DNA of 64,000 bases from Haladaptatus sp. DYF46. Lineage in GTDB: Archaea > Halobacteriota > Halobacteria > Halobacteriales > Haladaptataceae. Positions within the stretch are counted from its first letter, which is position 1. Each line of letters starts with the position of its first letter. This document shows, one piece after another, positions 7,439 through 15,983 of this stretch. The notes beneath the pieces were generated by a model. The model was not told where the DNA came from. It worked only from the letters and a program-made list of their open reading frames with translations, and did no database searches. Position numbers and translations under genes: made by a program. Where the stretch lies: contig NZ_JAJFAY010000002.1 in the NCBI RefSeq assembly GCF_021083305.1, forward strand, positions 496,001 through 560,000. The letters run 5' to 3'.

Positions 7439-9094
7439 TCAATCCTTGCACTTTTTCTTCTTGCCGTGGCGGTGCTTTTTCTTGCCGTGGCGGTGCTTTT
7501 TCTTGCCGTGGCGGTGCTTTTTCTTGCCGTGGTGATGCTTCCTCTTGCACTTTCCCTTCTTGCGGTGGTGGTGCTTTTTCTTGCCGTCTTCCTTGCACTT
7601 CCCGTCGTCCTGGTCGCTTTGGTTGCCCGCGTTCGATTCCGCGTACTGGACGTTTTCGTTCCGCTGATAGTTGAGCTGTTCCGCCGTCGCGTCGCCGTTG
7701 TCGACGGAGAACGCGATGGCGCTGTTCTGCTCGTTCACGTTCAGCTGTTCGATGTACTGTACCTGCTCGATTTCGGAGATGGCTTCCTGCGTGTTGACTT
7801 GATCGTGACCGTTGTCGTACGCGACAGCCCACGAACCGTCGCCCTTCGCGTCGGTTCCCTTCATCACGCCCTCGACCACCATGTGTCCCTCGTTCACGTT
7901 GACCGAGGTCGCCGAGGCGATTTGGGCGTTGAAGTTGCCCTGATAGCTGGCCTGCGTGGCCATCGATTCGCTGTCGTCCAGTGCGATGGCCAACGCGGCG
8001 TTCTGCACGCTGGAGTTCCGCTGGTTGACGTCCTGGAACTGGTCGATTTCGGATTCGGCACCCTGCTCGTTCGCCTGCATCGACCCGTCCGAACACCGTT
8101 TCACGTCCGAATCCGAGTAGTCGCCCGTCATCTGGGCGGTCGCCATGTACTCGTCGACCGAGGTCAGGTCGAAGTTGAGCGCCGTGGCCTTTGCTATCTG
8201 CTCGTTCCGGTTGAACTGACAGCTGATCTGCCACGCTTTGGCGACGCTCTCCTCACCGACGGCGAGCGCGACCGAGACGCCCTGTTTGTTGTAGTTCAGC
8301 TGGTCTACTTCCTGTGACTGGTAGACGGACGAGTCGGCGCTCTGGTCGTCTCCGTCGCCGACGTTCGCCGCGAGCGCTTCCGCATCCTGAACGTTCTCGT
8401 TGAGTTGGAAGCTGCGCTGGTAGGACCGAGCGTAGCTTTCGCCTTCCGCGACCGCGATGGCACGGCTCTGGCTGCTGTAGTTGACCTGATCGACTTCCTG
8501 TTCCTGGTCGATTTCGGCTTTCGCGGACTGCTCGCTCTGATACTCCTCGTCGCTGACGACCCAGCCCGAGAACTCGCTCGAACCCGACTCGTGAGCGAAG
8601 ACGACGAAGGTGTTCGAGACGTCCTCGAACGTCTGCTCTTTGTGGCCCCCGTTCACGTTCTTCGACACCGCTTTGCCCGCCTGCACGTTCTGGTTGTTCT
8701 GGTACGTGCGCTGGATGGCGTCCGCCTGCCCACCATCTATCGAGATGGCGACGGCGTTCTCCTGCTGATTGACGTTCAGCTGGGAGACGTCCTGATACTG
8801 GATGACCTCGGACGACGACTCCTGTGAATTCGAGTGAACGTCGTCCTTGTGGTCCGCCAACCACGATTCGAGGTCGGCGTCTTCGGTATCGACGCCGAAG
8901 ATGAGATAAACGTCATCCCCGTCCGCCTGCACGACGTCGCCGGACGCCGCGTTCGTCACGCCCGAAAATCGACTGGCTACACCGGCTCCGATGCCGGTTG
9001 CCGCCATTCCTTTCATATATCCTCTACGATTAAGCTTGCCGAGTGACCGCTTGTTTCCTCGCATGATGCAAGCTGGTAAAGTATCGTCTCGCAT
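7439..9094 (-). CDS. Tat-exported Gln/Asn-ladder repeat protein with Lys/His-rich tail
   Basis: The protein is not recognised as a member of any named family. With the ATG at 9094 it has 551 residues. A twin-arginine signal 'LNRRGYMKGMAATGIGAGVA' lies near residues 21-40, so the protein is predicted to leave the cell folded. Five repeats of about 54 residues follow (roughly 94-147, 192-245, 254-308, 347-400, 439-492). Each has 'I-x-Q-x-Q-x-V-x-Q-x-N', then 'A-x-A-x(7)-A' and ends 'Q-x-N-x-N-x-Q-x-A-x-A'. Alternate-residue Gln/Asn spacing suggests stacked beta strands, as in curli-like or solenoid proteins. The tail (about 499-551) carries tandem 'KKHRHGK' units and is strongly basic, unlike normal haloarchaeal proteins. 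Other starts: GTG 9109 or ATG 9064. Confidence 0.8.
   Translation of the reverse strand: MRDDTLPACIMRGNKRSLGKLNRRGYMKGMAATGIGAGVASRFSGVTNAASGDVVQADGDDVYLIFGVDTEDADLESWLADHKDDVHSNSQESSSEVIQYQDVSQLNVNQQENAVAISIDGGQADAIQRTYQNNQNVQAGKAVSKNVNGGHKEQTFEDVSNTFVVFAHESGSSEFSGWVVSDEEYQSEQSAKAEIDQEQEVDQVNYSSQSRAIAVAEGESYARSYQRSFQLNENVQDAEALAANVGDGDDQSADSSVYQSQEVDQLNYNKQGVSVALAVGEESVAKAWQISCQFNRNEQIAKATALNFDLTSVDEYMATAQMTGDYSDSDVKRCSDGSMQANEQGAESEIDQFQDVNQRNSSVQNAALAIALDDSESMATQASYQGNFNAQIASATSVNVNEGHMVVEGVMKGTDAKGDGSWAVAYDNGHDQVNTQEAISEIEQVQYIEQLNVNEQNSAIAFSVDNGDATAEQLNYQRNENVQYAESNAGNQSDQDDGKCKEDGKKKHHHRKKGKCKRKHHHGKKKHRHGKKKHRHGKKKHRHGKKKKCKD
7475..7540 (-). repeat. 21-base tandem repeat encoding KKHRHGK units
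   Basis: About three near-identical copies of a 21-base unit ('cttgccgtggcggtgctttt' plus one base) lie in the 3' end of the repeat-protein gene and encode the Lys/His tail. The copies are almost identical in DNA, so they are probably recent duplications or slippage products and likely vary in number between strains. Confidence 0.8.
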
Positions 9095-9140
9095 TTCGTT
9101 ATGAGCCACCTGTGCAGAATACTAATCCGGTAGGAGCTAG

Positions 9141-9147
9141 TTATAAG
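9141..9147 (-). promoter_or_regulatory. TATA-like element for the repeat-protein gene
   Basis: Read leftward the sequence is 'TCACTTATAACTAG'. It would place the transcript start near 9115-9120, giving a leader of roughly 25 bases to the ATG at 9094. The rest of the 9095-9287 gap is AT-rich and shows no other gene. Confidence 0.4.
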
Positions 9148-9287
9148 TGAGAAACGACTAAAAATTGTCCGATATACAACACCTTCTCAACGATTGTATT
9201 TTTAGCGGAGAGTGAGAAGGAAACTGCAAGCAGCGAGGAATTCAACTGGAGCCATCCGAGCAATAAAATGTCGTCGACGCGAGAAAA

Positions 9288-9731
9288 TCAGCGAACGACC
9301 GTCGCCATCATCGGTGCACGACGCATCACTTTGTCGGCGACTGAACCGAGGAGTATCTTCGAGACGTCGTCGCGTCCGTGCGTCCCGATGACGATGTGGT
9401 CGATGTCGTGTTCACGGGCATAGCGGAGGATTTGCCGCGCGGGTTGTCCCATCTTGACCACGCTCTCGACCGGAACGTCTCCGGCGCTCTCCCGTAGCTC
9501 CTCGTGCAGTTCGTGTGCGTTGTCCCATTCCTCCTGATACCACTCCTGCGAGTAGGCCGGCATCCCCGCCTTGCCGAGCGGCGACTGATAGCCCGGCGAA
9601 AGCGGGTCGATGTCGAAGGGATTGACCACGGTGATGACGGTGAGTTCGACGTCCGGCAAGGCGACCGCGTATTCGAACGCCTCCCTCGATTTCGGCGACC
9701 CGTCCACCGGAACGAGAACCTGTTCGGTCAT
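9288..9731 (-). CDS. UspA-type universal stress protein
   Basis: The 147-residue single-domain protein begins 'MTEQVLVPVDGSPKSREAFEYAV' and ends 'HIVIGTHGRDDVSKILLGSVADKVMRRAPMMATVV', which contains the G-x2-G-x9-G-S/T ATP-binding loop of ATP-binding Usp proteins. It would act as a soluble nucleotide-binding stress protein. Such domains often sit next to transporter genes in haloarchaea; here a PiT permease gene lies upstream on the same strand. The frame extends upstream to 9875 but the canonical Usp start is at 9731. Confidence 0.93.
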   Translation of the reverse strand: MTEQVLVPVDGSPKSREAFEYAVALPDVELTVITVVNPFDIDPLSPGYQSPLGKAGMPAYSQEWYQEEWDNAHELHEELRESAGDVPVESVVKMGQPARQILRYAREHDIDHIVIGTHGRDDVSKILLGSVADKVMRRAPMMATVVR

Positions 9732-9802
9732 GGCGCGTAAGACGGCGGAAACCAAGTAAAGCGGTTTTCTCTGCGCTTGGTACGAAGCGGGGTAAAACGA
9801 AC

Positions 9803-11077
9803 TCACCCGACGTGCAAGACGAATTCGAAGATGAGAAACGACCCGACCGCAGAGAGGGTCGGCGAGAGTACCCACAGGAGGACGATTCGACTCGTCGCCG
9901 CCGGGTCGAACAGGTTTTCGGCCGTCAACTCCTCGACGCTCTCCTCGCCGATCGACGGCACCTGTCCGGGTTCACCCCCGTCCCCCACGGTGTTCGGGTC
10001 GGGAACCTCTCCCTCCGCCACGTCGCCGATGGTCGGTCCGGGTGGCACCTCGGATTCGCTCGTCTCCGCTATCAACGCACCCGAAGAGAGTCCCGCGGCG
10101 GGCGTCTGTTCGCCCTGCAACGCGGTGTCCGCGACCTCCGCGACGGTCACCGCGCGACTGGCGCGGCCCCATCCGAGGCCGATGATACACGACGTGGTGC
10201 TGACCGCGAGACTCGCCGGAATGCCGAGGCGCGAGAGGATCGTGATGATGGTCGCGCCGATGAGCGAGACGATGAGCGCCGCCAAAATCGGCAGGTCGGT
10301 GATTCCGTCGCTGATGGTGTCGAGCGTCCGTCGGGCGATGGTGAATCCGCCGAGGCCGATGGCCCCGATGGCGAGCAGGATACCTTCACTGGCGGTGATG
10401 GACCCGTTGCCGATGAGCGGGGCGACCGCGTTGGCCGCGTTCGACGCACCCGCACTGAAACCCATGTAGCAGGCGATGATGAGTACCGACGCCGCGCCGC
10501 CCGCTTCGCGTTTGCCGACGCTGCCACCCAACGTCGGTCGTGGAACCGACCCGGAGCGGTCGACCGTGAGCAATCCCCCCTCGATTCGCGAGAACGAGAA
10601 TCGAGCGTCCAGATGCGGATAGAGGTATCGACCGACGACCAAGCCGACGACGAAGGCCGAAAGCGGCGCGACGATCCACGCCGAAACGATGGTGAACATC
10701 AGCGACTCGTTGAGCGTGTTCGACGCCAACCCCAACCCGGCGATGGCACCCACCGCCGTCATCGACGTGGACGCGGGCACGCCGAAGAGGTTCGAGATGA
10801 GGAGGGCGAACCCGGCGAAAAAGAGGACGACGATGCTCGTCACCAACGTGAACTGGCTCGCCGGGACGATGCCGTTGCTCATCGTCTCGATGACGTTCCG
10901 ACCGACCGTCCAACCGCCCCAAAGGGCGAACGCCGTAAACAGCGCCGCCGCGCCGACTTTGCCGATGATTCGACTGCCGACCGCGGGACCGAACGCGACG
11001 CCCGTCGAGGAGCCACCGATGTTGTAGCCCACGAAGACGGCGACCATCAATCCGACTACGAGTAATGCTGTTACCAC
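9803..11077 (-). CDS. PiT family inorganic phosphate transporter
   Basis: The 424-residue protein (GTG start) carries the two PiT signature repeats: 'FVGYNIGGSSTGVAFGPAVGSRIIG' near the N-terminus and 'GFSAGASNAANAVAPLIGNGSIT' in the second half, each followed by a 'VPASTS'/'IPASLAVSTT' helix. Members import phosphate with Na+ or H+. An unusual feature is a Pro/Gly/Glu-rich hydrophilic stretch of about 75 residues before the last membrane span. The TTG at 11137 would overlap the upstream gene's stop and adds non-conserved sequence, so 11077 is chosen. Confidence 0.9.
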   Translation of the reverse strand: MVTALLVVGLMVAVFVGYNIGGSSTGVAFGPAVGSRIIGKVGAAALFTAFALWGGWTVGRNVIETMSNGIVPASQFTLVTSIVVLFFAGFALLISNLFGVPASTSMTAVGAIAGLGLASNTLNESLMFTIVSAWIVAPLSAFVVGLVVGRYLYPHLDARFSFSRIEGGLLTVDRSGSVPRPTLGGSVGKREAGGAASVLIIACYMGFSAGASNAANAVAPLIGNGSITASEGILLAIGAIGLGGFTIARRTLDTISDGITDLPILAALIVSLIGATIITILSRLGIPASLAVSTTSCIIGLGWGRASRAVTVAEVADTALQGEQTPAAGLSSGALIAETSESEVPPGPTIGDVAEGEVPDPNTVGDGGEPGQVPSIGEESVEELTAENLFDPAATSRIVLLWVLSPTLSAVGSFLIFEFVLHVG

Positions 11078-11133
11078 TCCGTTTCCCCCAATCGTACAAC
11101 GGGGCCGAACTATTTCGTTCTTGCTCGGCCGAC

Positions 11134-13317
11134 TCAAGCGCGAAACGCCGCCCAGCGGAGCATGTCGTCGAACTCGACGACGGACCCGTATCGGTCGTCC
11201 GGGTCCTCCGCCATCGCCGTCGAGACGACGTCGTACAGTTCGGAGGAAACGGCGTCGGAACGGAGCGACTCGTACTCGTCCGAGTCGGCCCCGGCCACGA
11301 CGGCGGCGCGGTACTCGGGGTTCAGCATATCCAACGCTTCATCGGCGGGCGTCTTCCCTGTGAGCACGAAGGCCGCAATCGCGCCGAGACGGTACACGTC
11401 GGTTCGCTCGTCCGTCTCCCCGTCCGCGACTTGTTCGGGCGCGGCGTACGGCGACTGGTCGCGGTACTCGGCGAGCGCGGCGGCGAGTTCCCAATCGGCC
11501 ACGGCGACGTCGTCGCCGTCGAGGAGAACCGATTCCGGGGTCAGACCGCCGTGAATCAAGCCGTCGCCGTGTGCGTCGTGGACCACGGCGTTCGCGTCCG
11601 AAAGCGCATCGAGGCGCTCCTCGACCGACCGGGAGGGGTCGGCGAGCGACCCGTCCCCGTAGTACGGCAGTTCGAAGCTCTCGCCGTCGGTTTCGAGGAC
11701 GGGGACGACGCCGGGTCTGTCGCTCATCTCGGCCCAGCGTTCCGTGGCAGACCGGAACGGTTCGGCGACGTCCGGGTCGGTCAGTCGCCGCGCCGCGACG
11801 ATTTTCGGACCCTCGTCGCTACGCTTTCTGACGCGATACGTCTCCGTGAACTCGTCGGCAGCGATGCGGTCGAGGCGACCGTACTCCGGTTCGGTATCCG
11901 ATTCCGCGGCGTCCGCCGTGGCCGCCTCCTCGTCGTCGTTGAACCGCCGATAGGCGGCGAACGCCGCCGTGCCGAGGACGCCGGCCGAAAGCGCCATCCC
12001 CGGAACCGACGAGAAGAAATCGCTCGTGCCGTCGACGACCGTGGAGACGAGCGAATGGTGGCGGTCGAACGCGTACAGGCCGCCGCGCGTTCCGAAGAAG
12101 ACGTCGTCGTGCGTGACTATCGTGCTGACCGCCCGACCCGGCCCGGTGAACGACCACTCCAACGACCCATCCTCGGCCGAAAGCACGTAGAGGGTTTTCC
12201 CGAGCATGGCGTAGACGAGTCCGTCGCGGACCTCCAATATGATGGAGTAGTAGTTGTCGGGAACGTCCGTCTCGAACGTCCACCGCTCCGTGCCGTCGGT
12301 CGCTATCGAGTAAATCGAACCCTGTCGGTTCGCGCCGAACACCGCACCATCGGCGACGACCGGGTCTACACTGACGGGAGTCACGTCGTCGTACTGCCAG
12401 ATTATCGCCCCGTCTTCCGCGTCGACGGCACGGAGGGTCTCCCGCCACACGTACACGCGTCCGTCGTCCGTAACCATCGCGTTGCCATCGGTGACGGACC
12501 AACGCTCGCTCCCGTCGGCGGGGTCGAGCGCCCACAGGTCGCCTTCGACACGACAGAAGACGTTCTTCTCCGTGACCGTCTCCACGTAGATGCTCGTTTG
12601 CCCCCACGACTTCTCCCATCGTTTCGTCCCGTCGGCCGCAGAAAGCGCGTACAGGATATCCCGTTGGCTGACGTACAGCGTCCCGTCGGAGAGGATGAGG
12701 TTCGAAACGTCGTCCCCGCCGATATTGTATCCCCACGCTCGCTCACCGGTTTCCGTATCGAGCGCGAGGACCGAATTGCCCTCGTTCGAAACCAGATACA
12801 CGCGCTCGTCGTCCGCTTGCAGGCGGGCCGAGTACGAACCCGCGGGTTTGCGCCACCGTATTTCTCCAGTTGCCACATCGATGGCGACGAGCTGTCGCGC
12901 TTCGCCGTCGGAGTGCTCGTCGCTCCTCGCAGAGATGAACATCGTTCCGTCCTCGACGACGGGAAGTGTTATCACCGTAAATTCGTGGGACCATTTTTCG
13001 TGACCGTCTTCGACGCCGAGACCGTGGAGTGCGTACTGGGGGGGACCACCATCGGTTCGTTTGACGGTGATAGTGGCTAAAACACCGTCCTCCACGGCGA
13101 TGGGATAGGCGAGTCGGGGCGACTCGTCCGAGGACGACTCCATCGATTCGGGGAACGTCCACGCCGGTTTCGGCGCGCCCTCCGAGGACGTCGACGTTCC
13201 CATCGTCGTCGTTCGTCGTGTCGTCCGCTGTGCGTTGCCGATGCCGACCGTCGCGCTGAGCGTTGCCGTCGTCGTCAGGAACCCACGTCTGGAGAGCGAG
13301 GAGGGCGAGGGATTCAT
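11134..13317 (-). CDS. Extracytoplasmic PQQ-type beta-propeller fused to a degenerate kinase domain
   Basis: The 727-residue protein starts at ATG 13317 with a Tat motif 'SLSRRGFLTTTATLSATVG'. Residues about 46-420 hold PQQ-like propeller repeats with 'DGTxRW' and 'DxxTGEIRW' turns. One hydrophobic span at about 441-456 ('GMALSAGVLGTAAFAAY') is followed by an acidic linker and a protein-kinase-like region at about 478-727. The kinase catalytic loop reads 'IHGGLTPESVLLDG', lacking the catalytic Asp and Asn. The DFG position is 'DWE', the APE motif is kept, and 'KIVAARRL' lacks a clear VAIK lysine. It is therefore best called a pseudokinase. The layout suggests an outside sensor coupled to an inside scaffold. 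Confidence 0.85.
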   Translation of the reverse strand: MNPSPSSLSRRGFLTTTATLSATVGIGNAQRTTRRTTTMGTSTSSEGAPKPAWTFPESMESSSDESPRLAYPIAVEDGVLATITVKRTDGGPPQYALHGLGVEDGHEKWSHEFTVITLPVVEDGTMFISARSDEHSDGEARQLVAIDVATGEIRWRKPAGSYSARLQADDERVYLVSNEGNSVLALDTETGERAWGYNIGGDDVSNLILSDGTLYVSQRDILYALSAADGTKRWEKSWGQTSIYVETVTEKNVFCRVEGDLWALDPADGSERWSVTDGNAMVTDDGRVYVWRETLRAVDAEDGAIIWQYDDVTPVSVDPVVADGAVFGANRQGSIYSIATDGTERWTFETDVPDNYYSIILEVRDGLVYAMLGKTLYVLSAEDGSLEWSFTGPGRAVSTIVTHDDVFFGTRGGLYAFDRHHSLVSTVVDGTSDFFSSVPGMALSAGVLGTAAFAAYRRFNDDEEAATADAAESDTEPEYGRLDRIAADEFTETYRVRKRSDEGPKIVAARRLTDPDVAEPFRSATERWAEMSDRPGVVPVLETDGESFELPYYGDGSLADPSRSVEERLDALSDANAVVHDAHGDGLIHGGLTPESVLLDGDDVAVADWELAAALAEYRDQSPYAAPEQVADGETDERTDVYRLGAIAAFVLTGKTPADEALDMLNPEYRAAVVAGADSDEYESLRSDAVSSELYDVVSTAMAEDPDDRYGSVVEFDDMLRWAAFRA

Positions 13318-13638
13318 ACTCGTAGCCACTGCGTGGAGTTATTTATAGTTGGAGATGTGGAACGAATCTCCGAGCGGGTCGAAATCATTTCCGAGCCGAT
13401 ACGGCCATTCGCACGGAAACGCCGCGGAGGTGGTCCACAAAGTGCGTGAGGGATCCTCGACGGACTTCGTTTCCTCGCAGGTTCGAACGTGTTTCTTGGC
13501 GGACCGTTTCGACGCTCACCAGGTGGGAGAAGATGACGGCGATGGCGAGCATCATGTGTGCCAATCATAATCGCGGGAATGAGGTCATATTTTGGAGCAA
13601 CACGAAACCGTTTGTATCGGGAGTCACAATCCACACCC

Positions 13639-14298
13639 ATGGAAGGGAGCACCCACGCGAAGCAACGGACCGCGTCCGTCGTCGTGGTCGATTACGGCCT
13701 CGGCAACCTCCGAAGCGCGGTCAAGGGCCTCGAACGCGCCGGTGCGGACGTCGAGGTGTCCGACGACCCGGCGACGTTCGAGACGGCGGACGGCATCGTT
13801 CTGCCCGGCGTCGGCGCGTTCCGTGAAGGCGTCGAGAACGCCGGACCGTACCGGGAGGCGCTCGTCGATGCCGCCGAGAGCGGAACGCCGGTGTTCGGTA
13901 TCTGTCTCGGCATGCAGATGCTGTTGACGACGAGCGAGGAGGCCGAACACGCCGGTGAAGGTGACGTGACGGGACTCGACCTGATTCCGGGAACGAACGT
14001 CCGGTTCAGCGGCGAGCAGAAGGTGCCCCAGATGGGATGGAACGAACTGTCCGTCGAACGCGACCATCCGCTCGTCGATGGCGTGGACGGCGAGTACGCC
14101 TACTTCGTCCACTCCTACTACGCCGTCCCCGACGACGACGATGCCGTCGTCGCCACGACTGACTACGGCACGGACTTCCCGAGCGTCATCGCCAACGAGT
14201 CGGGAACCGTCTTCGGCACGCAGTTCCACCCCGAAAAGAGCGGGGAGACGGGACTCCGCATCCTCGAAAACTTCGTGGACTACTGTCTCGACGGATAG
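13639..14298 (+). CDS. hisH: Imidazole glycerol phosphate synthase subunit HisH
   Basis: The 219-residue class-I glutamine amidotransferase has 'VVDYGLGNLRSAVKGLERAG' at the N-terminus, the nucleophile elbow 'GICLGMQMLL' with the catalytic Cys and 'FGTQFHPEKSG' with the catalytic His and Glu. It supplies ammonia to HisF in histidine biosynthesis. No hisF is nearby, which is common in haloarchaea with scattered his genes. The ATG at 13639 is chosen; the frame upstream is noncoding. Confidence 0.95.
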   Translation: MEGSTHAKQRTASVVVVDYGLGNLRSAVKGLERAGADVEVSDDPATFETADGIVLPGVGAFREGVENAGPYREALVDAAESGTPVFGICLGMQMLLTTSEEAEHAGEGDVTGLDLIPGTNVRFSGEQKVPQMGWNELSVERDHPLVDGVDGEYAYFVHSYYAVPDDDDAVVATTDYGTDFPSVIANESGTVFGTQFHPEKSGETGLRILENFVDYCLDG

Positions 14299-14311
14299 AA
14301 CGGAAATCGAA

Positions 14312-14656
14312 TCACAGGAACTCGCGCACGTCGGAGTACCACATGTCGTGGTGGTCCATCGCGTCGATTCGGCGGGCGATTTTTGCGGCGAGGACGTGCC
14401 AGCACAGGTCAGTGGGGTCGTCGGGGTCCAGATTGTATTCGCTGTCCCGGCAGGTACACCCTTCCTCGACGATGTACTCGTCCTCGAACCCGACGACGAC
14501 GACGAAATCGCGGTACTCCTTGACGCGACGTTCGGAGACGGCTTCGATGGCCTGTCTCCCCCGGTCGTCGTGTGCCGACAGGATGCGACCCACGATGTCC
14601 GGCGTGAGCGTCTGCACGTCCGCCAGTTCGGCCTCCCACTCCTCGACCCGGTTCAT
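14312..14656 (-). CDS. SWIM zinc-finger protein
   Basis: The 114-residue protein contains 'CTCRDSEYNLDPDDPTDLCWH', a CxC...CxH SWIM zinc finger, preceded by strands 'RDFVVVVGFEDEYIVEEG'. SWIM fingers bind DNA or protein partners; this short stand-alone form is common in haloarchaea and uncharacterised. It is convergent with hisH and divergent from trm1. The frame upstream of the ATG at 14656 lacks conserved character. Confidence 0.82.
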   Translation of the reverse strand: MNRVEEWEAELADVQTLTPDIVGRILSAHDDRGRQAIEAVSERRVKEYRDFVVVVGFEDEYIVEEGCTCRDSEYNLDPDDPTDLCWHVLAAKIARRIDAMDHHDMWYSDVREFL

Positions 14657-14840
14657 CGTATCCACTCCTCGAGGGAGCGCGAACGACCGGGGGGGTTCAA
14701 AGCCGAACGCACGGGCAATCGGTTCGGACGGACGTAATAAACCCGTTCCGGTAGCGAGGAGACGAGTTCGAGGTTGACCGCCGACCACCGCCCGTCGACA
14801 ACCCGTATCCCTTTTCGGGACGGAACGCCGACGGGCACAC

Positions 14841-15947
14841 ATGAACGTCCGCGAAGGAGGCATCGAGGTGGAGGTCCCCGAACAGGAGGGGGACGCCATC
14901 ATCGACGACGTGTTTTTCAATCCGGTGCAGGAGCTAAACCGGGACCTGACGGTGGCCGTCCTGCGAACGTACCGCGACCGCGAACCGCGAGCGGAGTACT
15001 ATCTCGACGCGATGGCTGCCTCGGGGATTCGTGGAGTCCGCGCCGCCGCGAACGGGTGGAACGTGACCTGTGCCGACATCGACCCGGACGCGGTCGAACT
15101 CTGCCGGGAGAACTTCGAGCGCAACGACCTGCCGGGAACGGTCGTTCACCGGAACGCCAACGCGCTCATGCACGAGGAGGTGTTCGACGTGGTGGACATC
15201 GACCCGTTCGGAACGCCGATTCCCTTCGCCGACGCCGCCTTCGCGAACACTCGCGATTTGGTCTGCGTGACGGCGACGGACACCGCGCCGCTCTGTGGCG
15301 CGCACTTTCACAGCGGCGTCCGGAAGTACGGCGCGACCCCTCGGAACACCGATTATCACGCGGAGATGGGCGTCAGAATCCTCCTGTCGGCGCTGGCGCG
15401 TACCGCCGCCCGCTACGACAAGGGCGTCACGCCGCTCTTGACGCACGCGACCAGCCACTACGTGCGGACCTACCTCGAACTCGACGAAGGGGCGACGACG
15501 GCCAACGGGGCCATCGACGAACTCGGCCACCTCTATCACTGCGAGGACTGCCTCCATCGGGATCACGAGTACGGACTCATCGCCGACGCGCCCGAAACCT
15601 GCCCGGCCTGCGAGGGCAACCGCCTCCTCACCGCCGGACCGGTATGGCTCGGCCCGACGCACGACGCCGAGTTCGTGGATGGGGTGCGGGAGAACGTGAC
15701 CGACGAGATGGGAACCGCGAAGAAAGCGAACAAACTCCTGACCCAGCTCTCGGGCGAACTCCACCGCCCGACCCACTACGACCAACACCGCCTCTGCAAG
15801 GAGTGGACGCGCTCGGCCTCCGGAATGGACGAGTTCTTGGAACGCCTTCGGGACGCGGGGTACGAGGCTTCGCGCACCCATTACGGCGGAACGACGTTCA
15901 AGACGCCCGCCGACGTCGTCGAGATTCGCGAGGCGACGCACCCGTAG
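14841..15947 (+). CDS. trm1: tRNA (guanine-26-N2)-dimethyltransferase Trm1
   Basis: The 368-residue protein has the Trm1 blocks '[12 protein letters not shown]', '[19 protein letters not shown]', '[17 protein letters not shown]' (SAM site), '[13 protein letters not shown]' (catalytic D-P-F-G motif) and '[33 protein letters not shown]'. The C-terminal zinc site is visible as 'HCEDCLH' and 'CPACEGNR'. It dimethylates G26 of tRNA. The length is the normal archaeal length and the start is clear. Confidence 0.97.
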   Translation: MNVREGGIEVEVPEQEGDAIIDDVFFNPVQELNRDLTVAVLRTYRDREPRAEYYLDAMAASGIRGVRAAANGWNVTCADIDPDAVELCRENFERNDLPGTVVHRNANALMHEEVFDVVDIDPFGTPIPFADAAFANTRDLVCVTATDTAPLCGAHFHSGVRKYGATPRNTDYHAEMGVRILLSALARTAARYDKGVTPLLTHATSHYVRTYLELDEGATTANGAIDELGHLYHCEDCLHRDHEYGLIADAPETCPACEGNRLLTAGPVWLGPTHDAEFVDGVRENVTDEMGTAKKANKLLTQLSGELHRPTHYDQHRLCKEWTRSASGMDEFLERLRDAGYEASRTHYGGTTFKTPADVVEIREATHP

Positions 15948-15983
15948 CCAACGCTTTTGGTCGATTTCGTGGAAGTACCTGCC

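Noticed and set aside
7439..9094. Reading the repeat protein as a collagen-like or S-layer glycoprotein
   Set aside because: It has no G-x-y repeats, no PGF-CTERM-like anchor and no membrane span at the C-terminus.
11065..13080. 671-codon frame antisense to the propeller-pseudokinase gene
   Set aside because: It has no domain or signal and its residue composition (Arg/Val/Gly) is that of a shadow frame; the other strand has clear motifs.
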